From the NCBI GenBank assembly GCA_029204225.1, contig CM055113.1, positions 31,732,383 to 31,796,382 of the forward strand: a DNA stretch of 64,000 nucleotides, read 5' to 3'. A program made the translations under genes and the position numbers. The stretch's first letter is position 1. Every line of letters begins with the position of its first letter. The notes beneath the pieces were generated by a model. The model was given only the letters and a program-made list of their open reading frames with translations, did no database searches and was not told where the DNA came from. Source of the stretch: Diphasiastrum complanatum. Lineage: Eukaryota > Streptophyta > Lycopodiopsida > Lycopodiales > Lycopodiaceae. Below are positions 32,380-44,170 of this stretch, piece after piece.

Positions 32380-33680
32380 CTAGGAGGTGGTGGTGACCAA
32401 GGCAATAATAGACATCCGGATAGTAAAACTGGCAATAGAATAATATGACACTGCGAGTAGAACTCACCAAACTCCAGCAAGACTTGTAGTTGGCCAGTCA
32501 ACATGAGTAGGCACAAAAGGATGAGGCCCTTCAGTTGAAAAAGCATGAAGAGAGCCTTCAAAATTACATCACGGGCTTATCTAAGACAGTCGCGGATGCC
32601 TCAACTAAAGTACAAGAGCTCCAACAAAAAGCCACGCAAAGGCTAGCACCCCTCCAGACGCAATTATAGATTTACAAAACGGAAAGCACACGCATGAGAG
32701 CGGAGGTGCAAGAACTCCAAAATGAGAAGGCCGTCTAGTTAGCCCAACCAATACCTTTAGATAGGCCGCTCATGCAAGTAGAGATGAATCTCTACAAGCT
32801 GCAAGTGCTGGTATATGCACAAACCCTAAACAACTACCAGGCCAAATTCAACAAGTATCGCGCGAGTGCCAACTAAGAGCTCAACCAGACAAAAAACGTC
32901 CTCAAGACATGACATAATCTCATGGCACAGAGACCTCAACTGGCCCCAACGATGATTCCAACACAACCGATTTTTTATGTTGCGTAGGCTAGCTAGAGCC
33001 AAGATCAAGGACAAGCAACGATGGGGTCAGATGCACAAGACCAGGACAAGATACAGGCCCCGATACCACCCAGCAAGCGGATCTGGACCAAGCACAACCC
33101 ATGTATATCAAAATGGGCAAAGTGCAGCACCCCAATGGACAAGATCACTATCGAAACTCTGAACTGGCCAAAGATCTATTCAGAGTACGGGTGGAAGACG
33201 AACGTAGATGCCAAGAGGGCCCTAGTCCAGTTTTCTAAAAAATTCATTAATTTTCCAGATCCAACAGTCCGCATGGCCGCACAATATGCCCGAGACTTAG
33301 AGTACTTGATGGGCGTCACCACCAAATGGGACGACTTCCTCCCATCCATTTGTTTTGACCCAAACATGGCCCTGGCATCCCAAAAGGTTGAAGATCAATT
33401 GCCAGTGTCCCGAGTGTACTATAGAACGACACTTCTCGGCGACCTCTGACAATCCCGCTTTCAAACTTGGATTGAACAACATTGGCTTGATGGCGTCCAT
33501 AAGTCCTTCTACCTTACCAAGGACACGAAGAGCACCACCAGATTGGATTTCATGGAAGTAGTGAACGGATATCTCATCCACCAATGACACACTAAACATA
33601 GCTTATACTAAGCACCGTAGTGTCGAGGGACCGACACTACTTCAGGTCGGAGGCCCTATTTAGGGTATGACAATGTAAAT
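32380..33680 (+). pseudogene. Unknown Gln-rich, coiled-coil, gag-like frame with only C-to-T stops
   Basis: One plus frame persists for about 1.2 kb from an ATG at 32445, or from a Gln-rich stretch just before it. It has helical segments (ELTKLQQDL, VQELQQKATQRL, EVQELQNEKA), a Gln/Pro linker, then a globular part (LNWPKIYSEYGW, VRMAAQYARDLEYLMG, WDDFLPSICF, VSRVYYRTTLLGDL). In-frame stops are TAG at 32487, 32508, 32667, 32736, 32985 and 32994, TAA at 32874, and TGA at 32910 and 33447. All are one C-to-T step from Gln or Arg. I do not recognise the family. Its stop pattern and surroundings suggest a retroelement gag. Confidence 0.45.
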
Positions 33681-33689
33681 AAATAAATT

Positions 33690-34440
33690 AGCCGAAAATG
33701 GTTGTGAGGGTCATGGCATCCTGTGTGTATAAGCCCATGGCCCAATAAGCACTTGTAAATAAATAATTTTGGCAATAAACTTGACTTTGGGCCATGTAAT
33801 TAAAATAATATTAGAAGGCCAAAGTTAAGTTACTAAGTTTTTTGGGAATAGTCAAAAGTCAAATGGTGGTAGGTGGGGTGTGTTTCTTCCTACACCATAG
33901 ATTCATTTGTGTTTCTTGTGGATAGCGTGGATTACAATCCCATTCTTTGAAAGTAGCCAATAGGAAGCAAGGAGCAAGGGCCACCCCAAAGATCAAAAGA
34001 CACCATTTGTAACCCATTTCCATGCTTAATTGAGAGGAGGAGACTCTATTATTTTTTGAGCTCAAGCATCCTCATTTGCTAATCAATCTTGCATATGCTC
34101 TCGTTGTGATTTGCTTGTTGTTTTAGTTTCCATTGTTTTTGCTTCGTGCTAGTTAAAGTTTCTCCATAAGCATGACATTGAGCATTTGAGCTAACCTCCA
34201 TCTCTACCCTCTTCTCTACCTCTATCTCTCTCTCTCTCTCTTTTACCTCTATCTCTCTCTCCTTCTCTATTCACCCACTACCAAGATGAATGCATGTGGT
34301 TAGACTTAGTGAAAATAGTGTTAAGTGGATTAGAGTTAGTGGTAGTAGTGTTAAAGTGGAGTAGATTTAGGAAAAAGAGTAGAATGCATCTAAATCTAGC
34401 AATTTGGCATAGTTAGGTACCTATTTAGTGTTCTAGCCCT
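33690..34440. other. Non-coding stretch with a CT-rich tract
   Basis: A tctctctctc-rich tract lies at 34205-34270. The preceding AT-rich part has no recognisable domain, and the minus frame 34065-33859 has no family resemblance I can name. It could be LTR or 3' untranslated sequence of the preceding frame. Confidence 0.3.
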
Positions 34441-34449
34441 CTTTGACAA

Positions 34450-35040
34450 GCAGAAGGGCTGCTCACCAACCAAAACAATACACCCTACCAGATGGAATGA
34501 ACAAAACATCCTCCAAATGAACATTCATATTTGTAGAGAGAGAAATAGGAATTGTGCCAATCCCTATTATTTTACACTCACTATCATTGGTCGTGTAGAT
34601 CACCCTCTTGTCATCTCCATATGCCAACAAAGAAGTGAACTACACACTTTTGTGAAAATTCATGTGTTACTCCACTATCAATCCACCATGGATCTAGATC
34701 TCCATCATTAGCAAGCATATATGAAGACATCACAAAGGCATCATCATTTGTAATTTGAACATCCAAACCATCCTCATCAAGAGTTAGATTATTTTGCTTG
34801 TCTCCTTAATCTCTCTTCTTCTTGCAGCACTCACTTGCAAAGTGTCCTTTGATGCCACAATAGAAACCTTTGAGCTTCGACCTGTCTTTCTTTTTGCCAT
34901 TTGAAGAAGCCTCCCCTTGATCTTGCCCTTTAGACCACTTGCTTTTGATTTTACCTTGTAGTGAGTTTCTTTCCTAGCCTATCCTCAACCCAAGATCCAA
35001 GCAATCTAGCATCAAGGAGATGAAGTTAGTTGTCACGCGT
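34450..35040 (-). pseudogene. Copia gag knuckle and protease fragment
   Basis: The minus strand reads a knuckle (FYCGIKGHFASECC) near 34840, an acidic spacer, and DPWWIDSGVTHE near 34690, the copia protease motif with Val for the usual Ala. TAA and TGA stops and a loose C-terminus show decay. A Lys-rich gag end precedes it. Confidence 0.7.
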
Positions 35041-36590
35041 AGGTTCGTTCCCATGAGAGTGATAGCATATCTCAGATTTCAACATGAATGGAAGATCCAC
35101 ATCCAACTCTAACATCCATTAACCCTAAAAAGTAACACTACGCCATTAACCCTATGATCTACAATGAAGATAACTTACTCTTTCTCTTTCTCCCTTTCTC
35201 TCTCACAAAAAGCATAAGAAATAACAATTCCAAATACATTCAGATCCAACAATTAGCAAACACAACAAAAGCATGAGAGATGGAGGAAAAGAGATAGAGA
35301 GCAAAGACATTCACAAATCAATTCCATAAGAGAACCAATCTGCTTGTATTGAAATTGTGAAAGTACAGTACTTTGAGAACCAAAAATGGATCTTAGAAGA
35401 TCCACAAGAGAGATTATGTGCTTGCTTAACAATGCATCAAAAAACTAGACCATAAATCTTGATCTAGATTAGCAATTTGATAGATAACAAGTATGGATAA
35501 TCAATAAACAAGATCAAAGACCCAAATACAAGTCCACACATGTGTACTATAGGCTGTAGTATGGCCTTCAACCTGAGAAACAAGTAGAAATTAATTTGGT
35601 TTCATTTACATCACAAAAACTCAATGTACATAGTGAACTAGTTTGAGATTGCCAATGAGCTCCAAAACATTCTATCTTCTCACTATGGAGAGAGGGAATA
35701 CATAGCAAATTCGACTTCCTACTTGAAGTTAGGTGGATTTCCAGCATGTAATAAGGAAGTTAACTCACTCTCATTTCCCTAAAATGAAACCCTAGCCTAG
35801 ATCCTAGAGTTATGCTTGGTAGGTAGCTAGTTGGTCAAATTTTCACCTTAAACTTAGGTGTAGGTCCTATAAAGTAGGGATGACCACCAAATAGACATGA
35901 CCAACTCTCTTGACTTGACCTAACCTACATTAGGAGTGGGTTGACACGTGGCATCTTGGCCTTCCATGTGTGGAACCCAATTATACACAATATTTACAAA
36001 GTTCTACATGGCTAGATTTGCCAAAATAGGCTATTTAACACAAAAATGAGGATATGGACATGGTTTTGGCACTATTTATAGTAGAGAGGAGGGCCTTGGC
36101 CTCAAAATCCTATTGGACCATTTCTACCTCCCTAACTATTCAAACTTAAAAAAGAGTGGGAACCCATTAAAAAAATGGAAGGAACCAATTTGAATTTGAA
36201 TTTGAACCAATTTTGGTGGGAGTCCCAACTTTATTCACTAACTTGACATTTAGACCCTGCGACATTAAAAGTCCCACAAAAAGGCCTAAAGTCCTTTTAT
36301 TAACACGTAACTACTCAAATAACTATGTGATCATCGGGTTAAACTTACACACGCAGGGTGCCAAATCCCTCTCACTTATTAACTAGGGTTAGGGTTGCCT
36401 TGGGATTCACAAACCCTCCAACAGTATCCCCCACCAAAACTGGTGGCGGTCCCACGACACCTGCCTCGAAGCTTGAATGCAAATTTTCAATAATAGCCAT
36501 ATGGGTTCGGTGGCCATTCATGATAACCTTGTTCATTGACAAATGGGTAGTCGACACCATCCAAAAAAACATCCTAAGATGTTAAAGAAT
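35041..36590. other. Unrecognised AT-rich region
   Basis: No domain is readable. A tagggttagggtt sequence at 36385 is too short to be telomeric. Sequence near 36400-36560 (cctccaacagtatcccccacc) is conserved-looking but matches nothing else here. It may be LTR sequence of the neighbouring copia fragment. Confidence 0.3.
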
Positions 36591-37055
36591 TTTTTTTTTT
36601 TGACATTCTCAAAAATGTGTTACTTCCTCAATACTTAACAAAATTATATCTCCAAAAAGCCCTTTCAATGCTATACGACTCTAGTTATTCAAGAATTATA
36701 GAGAACAAAAGGTTGGGCAAAAAATGAATCAAATAGGGCAGAAAAATAAAAATCTGAACGTTTCTGGTTTTTGACAAGTTTACAGAATTTTGTTGCCAAC
36801 TTCAAATTTTTTTAACTTGCTCAATACTGAATGGAATCCAAAAAAAATTAGATGACTAGAAAGCTCTTTCAATGCTCTCCAATCTTAGCTATTTAGATCA
36901 AATTACAGAGAATAGAAAAATGTGCAGAAATTGAATAAAAGAGAAGCAAAAAATAAAAATAAAAAACAAAATTTTCTGGTTTTTGACAAGTTTATAGCAT
37001 TTTGTTGCCAACTTCAAAAATTTATAACTTGCTCAATACTAAACGGAATCTCTTT
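36590..37055. repeat. Tandem repeat of about 205-210 bp, two to three copies
   Basis: The block ctggtttttgacaagttta followed by ttttgttgccaacttcaaa and aacttgctcaatact recurs at about 36763 and 36974. The ccctttcaatgct-agctatt segment recurs between them at about 36660 and 36870. The last copy overlaps the end of the gypsy frame. Confidence 0.75.
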
Positions 37056-38560
37056 GAGATCTTTATAAGTCCAAGCAAAGCAATCTTGATATTTAATAAG
37101 CAATATCCGTAGCGCTTGAAACTGTTCAGGAGTAAGTTGTGCTCCAACTTGTACAATCTTTTCTGATTCTCCTAGTTCAGCAAGATTCATAGGATGTGTT
37201 CTAGCTGGGCCATCATAAACATCTTTCAATTTTGACACTTGTTCTTTAGGTTCACGATGTGCTTTTGGTAAGATGATAACCACATCATCCAAAGTATAGC
37301 ATTTGAGATGCTCTGGCATAGCATATTGTACTTCATCTGATTTCTCGTTGTCAAAAGGAGTAGCCTTGGATCTTTGCTTAGCCTTCTTAGCAGGAATTGA
37401 TCGTGGAGGCGATGACTTCCGAGAAGATGGACTCTTCTTCGAAGGTGACGACTTCCTAGATTGTGATATCTTGTAAGAACTCTGACTTGAAGAATCATTC
37501 TTGACTTTCCCTTTGCCTTTATCCAATAAAGGTGGCACATTTTTCGAATCAAACTTTTGAGGTGGGTTTTCCCATTTCAGGATCGTATTATAATGTTGCT
37601 TAGCTTGTTTCTTCGTCAGTGGTCCTGTAATCTTGTCTTCTTTTAATATAACTGCTTTTGACGATTTTATTGTTGGTTCATTAGGAATATCATGTACTCC
37701 AAATCTGGTAGGATCCATGTAATTTAGAATCTACTCATCGGTAAGTTCTGCATTGTCATCATAAGTCAAGGCGTGACTCACATGAATGAGTTCATTTTCA
37801 ATCAAATCTGGTATGGGTTCCGTTGATATCCGAGCTACATTCAGCACATTCAATGGAAAAGTATAGGTGTATCCAAAGTTCGATCCAATAATGAAATCTC
37901 GTTCAAGTCGGGCTGATTATCTTGTTGAGACATACAGCTTGTTGTACAATCAAATGTTGCAAGAGCTTGATTCCAGTCGACAGTATCAGTTTCAGAATCA
38001 TATTAAACTCCCCAATTTTTTTGGTCGGTCATAGGTATGATCCATTGTTGATGAATCATCATCCTCTTTTTGGACTACTGGTCTGATAGTCCAGGTAATT
38101 GGATCAACTTTGACTGCACGTTCACGATTCTCAAAAGTGATTTTTTCGGTACCCCAGTTATGAATTACTTGCACAAATCATAACCATGGACATCGTAATC
38201 GGTAGACATTCGATGCGTCAGGTAAGTCCATTATTACAAAAGTAATGACAAACTGAACTCCAGCAAATTTTGACAGATATATCTTCAACCATTCCTCGTG
38301 GACGAACTGTTGTTTGACCATCTAACTTAATGGCAAAAGCTGTAGGCTTAATCCTTATAAGGCCCCACTTTGCACATAGCTTTGTTGAAATCAAGTTAAC
38401 TCCCAAACATTCGTCTATCACGGCTGCTTCTTTAGAAAATTGCTTATGTTGTATCGGTAGAGTGATACTTTTTTGCTCACTTTTCGAGGCTACTCTGACA
38501 TGGAGTACCTCATTAAATTCTTCAAATCCAGCACAAAAAAGTAGGTCCTGATGTCGCAAA
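37014..38560 (-). pseudogene. Ty3/gypsy protease and protease-RT linker
   Basis: The minus frame 38559-38218 has protease-like VIDECLGVNLIS (catalytic Asp present), KWGL and DGQTTVRPRG. After a broken gap, the frame 37718-37014 has a basic Ser/Lys linker (SSPSKKSPSSRKSSPP), DVYDGPARTHPMNL, and LTPEQFQALRILLIKYQDCF then AWTYKDL, the usual run-in to gypsy reverse transcriptase. Reverse transcriptase itself is missing. The family B copia LTR abuts it at about 38560. Confidence 0.75.
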
Positions 38561-39290
38561 CGGTTTTGGTTCGTTGTTGCAAACGATTTTGTTTCTTTAA
38601 AAAAATTTTTGTGCGGAACCTCACAAGAACCTAGACACGCAACTACACATCACAAAATAGATTTCATTCTAGAAACCATGACAATAGAAGACAAGGAGAT
38701 GCACGCAAATAGAGCAATCAAATTATCAAAGTAATTTTTAGAGTGAGATCGTCAGTGTCTCGCTCGTTGGCGGCCTGACACTCTACTCTTTCGTTTTTTT
38801 TTGCTCGTTGGCAGACTTTCACGCACAACTATTTCATTTCTAGTCTTTTTCTTTTCTACTCTACTCTCTATGTCACATTGTATATGTTTTGATCCAGAAA
38901 AAATCTTTATGTTTTCACTGTGTGGAGTTTACAAGATAGCTAAAACAAAGAATTACAAGAATGGTTAATGCTAATCAACTAATCAGTTACTCTCTGTTGT
39001 TGCTACCCATTTCAGCTGGGCATGAAGTTTAAGACTCAAGCCCGTTGAGCTGCCAGCTGGCAGCATGAAAGATTCCTTTTCATTTCTTTTCGTTTTGCAT
39101 CGCTTTGCACTTTTTGCAGTCCTAGAAGCATGTCTGATTTTCACGAATGGTTCACGAATCGTTTGTTCCTTGTTAATCCCGGAGGCACGTTGACTTTTGT
39201 GAATTGTTTGATCTTCGCAAATCATTCAACCTTCGAGTCAAGACACGTTGACTTTCGCGTCGCGACAAAGTTGTAGGAGCTCACCATTTT
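38561..39290 (-). repeat. Probable 3' LTR of a family B copia element
   Basis: It lies directly downstream (minus strand) of the RNase H stop at 39291. It shares blocks with the LTRs at 17362-18278 and 24398-24884, such as agaattacaagaatgg and cgaaagtcaacg-like sequence. It appears to end ...tttgcgaca at about 38561 against the gypsy protease. Borders are approximate. Confidence 0.5.
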
Positions 39291-40305
39291 TTACACTCTC
39301 TCTTGAACCTTGTAGCTTTGCATGTTTAATCCAATTGATTTTCTTTGCTTGGCAAAGAGTGGCTTGTCGAGCGGCTTCGCGAGTAGATCTGCAATTATGT
39401 CTTCAGATTTTATGTACTGGACCTGGAGCTCTCCTTTTGAGATTAAATCTCGAATGTGATGGTATTTCAGAGGTATGTGTTTTGTCTTTGAATGGAAGAC
39501 AGGATCCTGGGATAGATAAATGGCACTCTGAGAGTCCATCATCACCGTGCATGGTCCTCTTTGTGGTATCTCGATTGCCTCCAGCATCACCTGTAATCAC
39601 ACTACCTTGTTCGCCACCTTTGAAGCTGCGACGTATTCAGCTTCACAAGAAGATTGAGCTACCAAGGTTTGCTTTTTGCATATCCAACTGATTGCAGCTC
39701 CACACATATGGCACATCCTCCAGTTATGGACTTGCTATCATCTTTGCAGCTCGCCCAACTTGCATCACTATAGTGGTGCAGCTCGAATTCTTTTCTTTTG
39801 TTTTCAGCTCTGTAGGTTAATCCCATATTTTGGTACCCTTCAGATACTGTAGGATTCGTTTTGCCATTTGCCAATGTGCCATGCCAGGATTGGAAGAGAA
39901 TTGGCTTAAGGCATAAACAAAAAAAGCTAGATCAGGGCTGATACAAATCGTAAGGTACATCAGACTACCGATTAAGTTTTGGTAGGGTATACCTGCCATC
40001 TTCTGTTCTTCCTCTTCCGTTTTTGGGCAATCTTGCTTCGTCAGCTTGGCTCCAGCTATCATTGGTGTGGCCTTTTCTTTGCAGTCCATCATGTGATATT
40101 GCTTGAGCACATTGGCATATTCTGACTGACTCAAGTGTATTTTGTCTTTTATTCGATCTCTTCTGATCTCTAGCCTAAGGCAATTTGTTGCTTCTCCTAG
40201 ATCTGTGATTTCATTATTCTCAGAAATCTGACTCTTCGTGTCCTTGATTAGTATCAAGGAGTTACCTATCATAAGGGAATCATCCACGAAGATAGTCAGT
40301 ATCAC
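39291..40305 (-). pseudogene. Copia reverse transcriptase (C-terminal) and RNase H
   Basis: The minus frame 40305-39817 begins ILTIFVDDSLMI (catalytic box as FVDD), then LGEATNCLRLEI, QNLIGSLMYLT and MAKRILQYLKGT. After a frameshift, RNase H follows with HHYSDASWASCKDD near 39770 and, after another break, DSQSAIYLSQDPVFHSKTKHI near 39500, ending with IIADLLAKPL. The 5' side is cut at 40305 beside an A/T run. Confidence 0.85.
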
Positions 40306-40319
40306 AAATTTTTTTTTTT

Positions 40320-40692
<373 letters not shown>

Positions 40693-40795
40693 ACATTTTG
40701 CATTGATTTAGAATTTAAGATTATAGATAAATACATAGTCTATGGTAGTAATAGATTGTTAGATTTATATTTATAATTTAGGACTAAGAATGATA

Positions 40796-40919
<124 letters not shown>

Positions 40920-40999
40920 TGTTTTAGGTATGACATTTTATTTCGGAAGTATTCGATGCAACAACCTAAAAAAAGAGCAATGTGAGTTTTAGAGAAGAA

Positions 41000-41590
41000 A
41001 AATAATTAACTTATTGTAAATACGCTATAAAGTACAATAGTTGTGTTATGCGTTAAGTACCCGAATAAAGATGTCACGCTACAGTCACTCCATTTGTATG
41101 TTGCTTGAAGGCTTAGAATAAGAATGGATGTAGCTAGTCTCGAAATGGATGCTCAAGGATATAGAGGAGTGTCTACCTCCTTGCGCAATAGAATCTCGTC
41201 TTCATCCATCTCAAATTGTTCGTGACCTCCGTTTTCATTAGAAGATGCATGCATATCATCATTCTCATTTGTTTCAAGATAAGATTCAAACATGTTGTGC
41301 ATTGCTTCATCGTGTTGCACCTTATAATCATAATCATTAGAATCAAGTTGATTACTCTTCATTAGAGAAACTTAGAGCCCAACAAGGGCCTTTGAAAAAG
41401 ATGCTTTTTTATTTTTTTCCTTATTTTCGTTGCCATGTGGACCAATTGAAACCTTAGCTTCGGGGTTCTACGTAACGTAGAATTTTCCAAATATAAATAA
41501 AATAAAAACTTTTTAAATATATTGTTGTTTTGTCGGGCAACATGTGAAAATGCTATTGGTTGATGAGGCCTGCCCTTCCAGCTCATCACT
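41000..41590 (-). pseudogene. CACTA (En/Spm-type) transposase N-terminal remnant
   Basis: The minus frame from 41362 is acidic (LETNENDDMH, EMDEDEILLRKE) and leads to VDTPLYP. After a TGA at about 41150 it continues SRLATSILILSLQ and YKWSDCSVTSLF. The sequence TPLYP, then a short gap, then L-x-LQA-x-x-x-WSD-x-S is characteristic of CACTA transposases. The upstream minus frame (41589-41362) is not recognised but may be the preceding exon. The catalytic region is absent. Confidence 0.55.
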
Positions 41591-41828
41591 ACCCAAAAAT
41601 ATTAAAAATGAATATGACAGATGGCTGAGATGAGAAAATTGATGTACCATTAATGTATATGCATTGTCAAACCATGGTTAACAGGAATAACCAGAGTTAA
41701 TTTGTGGCACCAAATAGATCAGTGTTTCAAATTTTTGCCAACACTTTTTCTCAGATTCATGGCTTTTTGTCTATGCAAATTTTCAGATTTATAGTTCATT
41801 GTTTCAGATTTTTGCATGAAAATTACGA

Positions 41829-42465
41829 ATGGCGCCATCAAGGAAGCCGTGCTCCTCAATCGACTCTATGCTTCTATTCAACGAGATAGATGATAATGGA
41901 TTATGGGTGCCAAGAAAATATTCAAAAAACTCTTGGGTTTTGATGCATCCATCATCAAGAAGAGCATTTCAAAAAAGGAAAAGGTCAAAACTATCATTTC
42001 GATCTTATTGGAAGGCCAGAATTTTGGATTTCAAAACATCATCAGGAGAAAAATCTAATTCTGAAATTCCAGTCCAACATCTATATATGCATTCAGAGAT
42101 AAATGTGCAAGGATTCAACCATCAGGATCCCAAAAAAACAATTGTGAGTATTGATATTTTTGATATTTTGATTTTTGTCATTCATAAATATCTAATAGTA
42201 AACGTGCCTATCTGATCATTTTTCTCTTGCAGATTTATATCCATCCAACATAAATGAATGGGAGCTGAGTGGATCTTTAGCAAGTGTGTTAGATGTTATT
42301 CACACTGATATTGGACAGCTGCAATATCGAGGTAGAACTGCAAAAGATCTAGCTGATGGTGGAAGTTTTTTTAATGAATCAATGTACATTCCTGATACAA
42401 AAGAAAATTTTGGACAAATAGTACCAATTCCATTACTAGCTTTGAAAGTGATGAATGAATTATAG
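41829..42465 (+). CDS. Unknown two-exon gene, 183 residues
   Basis: Exon 1 is 41829-42147, the intron 42148-42232 (gtattg to ttgcag), and exon 2 42233-42465. Splicing at this GT rather than the nearby gtgagt at 42144 is needed to keep phase. The ATG is in a good context (acgaATGGCG). The product starts MAPSRKPCSS, is basic in the middle (AFQKRKRSKLSFRSYWKARI), and has LASVLDVIHTDIGQLQYRG and AKDLADGG in exon 2. I see no signal peptide or membrane segment, and do not recognise the family. It converges with the gene at 42549-43674. It could be an exon set of a larger gene or of a transposon. Confidence 0.45.
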
Positions 42466-42548
42466 CAGATGCTACAGTTTTAGAATCATTTCGTTGCAAG
42501 ATATATCTTAACATTTTTTTTGTATCCCAGACTAAAGACCGTTAGCCA

Positions 42549-43674
42549 CTAATTGTCTGGCATATCAGTGTCTAGCAGGTTTTTTGCCAATTTGCCCTCT
42601 AGGCTCAAGCCATACTCTTCATGAAGCTCTTCGGTTGAGTAGCAGAACTTTCGCAGGATTGGGTACTCATCCATTTTATTTTTTCCTACAAAACAGAATG
42701 TTAATTTTAACACAAACTGTTCACTATAATTCCTCACATAGAAAGTACCAAATAACTAAATAAGGTACCAAAAGAAGGTATACTTCAAAATTAAGTACCA
42801 TAAGCAGTTTTTTAAAATTCCAAGTTATGTACAAAAACTTGCTAAAGCACTAAATTAAGTACCAAAAGCAGCTAAAGTTTCAAAAGTACTAAATTAAGGA
42901 CCAAAAGCAACTGATTACTACAGTAATATCAAAAGTACCAAAGTACCAAAGTATCAAAAGTATTAAAGTACCAAAAGTACCAAAAGCAACCAAAGTACCA
43001 AAAGGAGAAAAAGTACCAAAATCAGTAAAAGTATAAAGTTTATTCTTAAGTACCAGAAGCAGCTAAAGTACCAATTAAAGTACCAAAAGCAAATAAAGTA
43101 CCTATCTAATTAAGTACCAAACTACAAAACTAAGTACCGAAAAGCAACAAAGTACTACTTAAGTACAAAAAGTAGCTAAACTACCACCCTAAACCCTAAA
43201 AGCAAATAAAGTACCAAAATAAGTAACTACCAAAATCAGATAAAGTACCAAAAGCAGCTAATTACTACTAGAACTACCAAATTAAGTACCAAAAGTAACT
43301 AAAGTACTACTTAAGTACCAAAATCAGCTAAAGTACCAAAGTACCAACTAAGTAGTTAAGACCTAAAACTAGCTATAATTGCAAATTATGAACCAAAAGC
43401 AGCTAATTACTACCATAATACTAAAAGTGCTAAAAGTAACAAAATTCATTACAGACAGAATCATACGATGTGATTTACCCTCTCTCTTGTGGCTTGAATT
43501 GTCAAACTGTGAATGTGTGGTCTCGGATTGATTCATGACACCCATCCTAGCTGGTGATCCATTGTGGAACTTGGTCCGTGGCCATTTGTGTGTGCTGGGA
43601 GGTGCGCTTGATGTCTCAGGATTTTCAGCAGTTGCCATAGAGGCGGCTTTGCACTTCCTTGCAGGTGTCCTCAT
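42549..43674 (-). CDS. Unknown two-exon gene, 114 residues, with a minisatellite intron
   Basis: Minus-strand exon 1 is 43674-43467 and exon 2 is 42685-42549. The intron (43466-42686) begins gtatga and ends ttttgtag, and the split codon (C plus GA) joins cleanly. The product begins MRTPARKCKAASM, has a polar Ser/Thr/Asn-rich middle and an acidic C-terminal part (MDEYPILRKFCYSTEELHEE), ending DMPDN. I recognise no domain. The intron is nearly all a degenerate agtacc repeat. The phase-perfect junction supports a real gene, though no homologue is known to me. Confidence 0.45.
42745..43440. repeat. Degenerate minisatellite, aagtaccaaaagcagctaa-type unit
   Basis: Tens of diverged copies of a roughly 17-25 bp unit built on (a)agtaccaaa(a)gcaactaa fill about 700 bp. 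On the gene strand the unit reads ttagctgcttttggtactt. It lies wholly inside the intron of the minus-strand gene at 42549-43674. Confidence 0.9.
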
Positions 43675-43689
43675 CTTTTACAACAGATG

Positions 43690-43990
43690 ATCAAGAAAGC
43701 AATGACAGTAGAAAGCAACGATAGAAATGTTGTGAGACCAGAAAGGAACAATAGCAATGAACTGAAAAAAAAAAAAACAAATTGGAATGAATTGATAGTA
43801 GAAAGCAAGATAGCAACGTGAATTGATCATAGCAGAAAGCAACGATATGTTTACTGATAGCAGAAAGCAATCGTAACAGAAAACAAGATAGCAGATGAAC
43901 TGATAGTAGAAAGCAAGATAGCAACATGTACTGATCATAGCAGAAGGCAACGATATGTTTACTGATAGTAGCAGAAAGCAAGGATACCAT
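43690..43990. repeat. Tandem repeat with a period near 106 bp and a tgatagcagaaagcaa subunit
   Basis: The block gatagtagaaagcaagatagcaac followed by tgatcatagcagaa(a/g)gcaacgatatgttta occurs at about 43795 and 43900. Shorter agcagaaagcaa subunits run throughout. It starts just upstream of the start codon of the minus-strand gene, so it may lie in its promoter. Confidence 0.8.
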
Positions 43991-44026
43991 TAAATTGATC
44001 ATTTGGAGGGCAAACACTACAACACC

Positions 44027-44170
44027 CGCCACGATTTGTGACGCGAATTGCGAGTTTAATTTTTTTTAATTCGTTACAGACGTTGGAAAACGTCGCTATA
44101 AGGTCGTCAGAATCCAATGTCTTTAAAACGCGTCGAAATCCGACACACATAAGTTGCCGGAATGCGGAGC
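44027..44170 (+). mobile_element. Candidate CACTA transposon end with subterminal repeats
   Basis: The sequence cactacaaca at 44027 matches the terminal motif of plant CACTA elements. The next 140 bp are dense in cgtcg/cgac motifs in both orientations (cagacgtt, acgtcgct, ggtcgtc, gcgtcga, gcgacac), like CACTA subterminal repeats. A partner end is not found before 47300. The element would extend to the right. Confidence 0.4.

Noticed and set aside
32487-33449. U-to-C RNA editing that would restore these stops
   Set aside because: Such editing is known from organelles of some seed-free plants. This is nuclear retroelement sequence with no organelle feature, so methylcytosine deamination is the simpler account.
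36385-36400. Telomere-like tagggttagggtt
   Set aside because: Only about two units are present, far too short for an interstitial telomere array.
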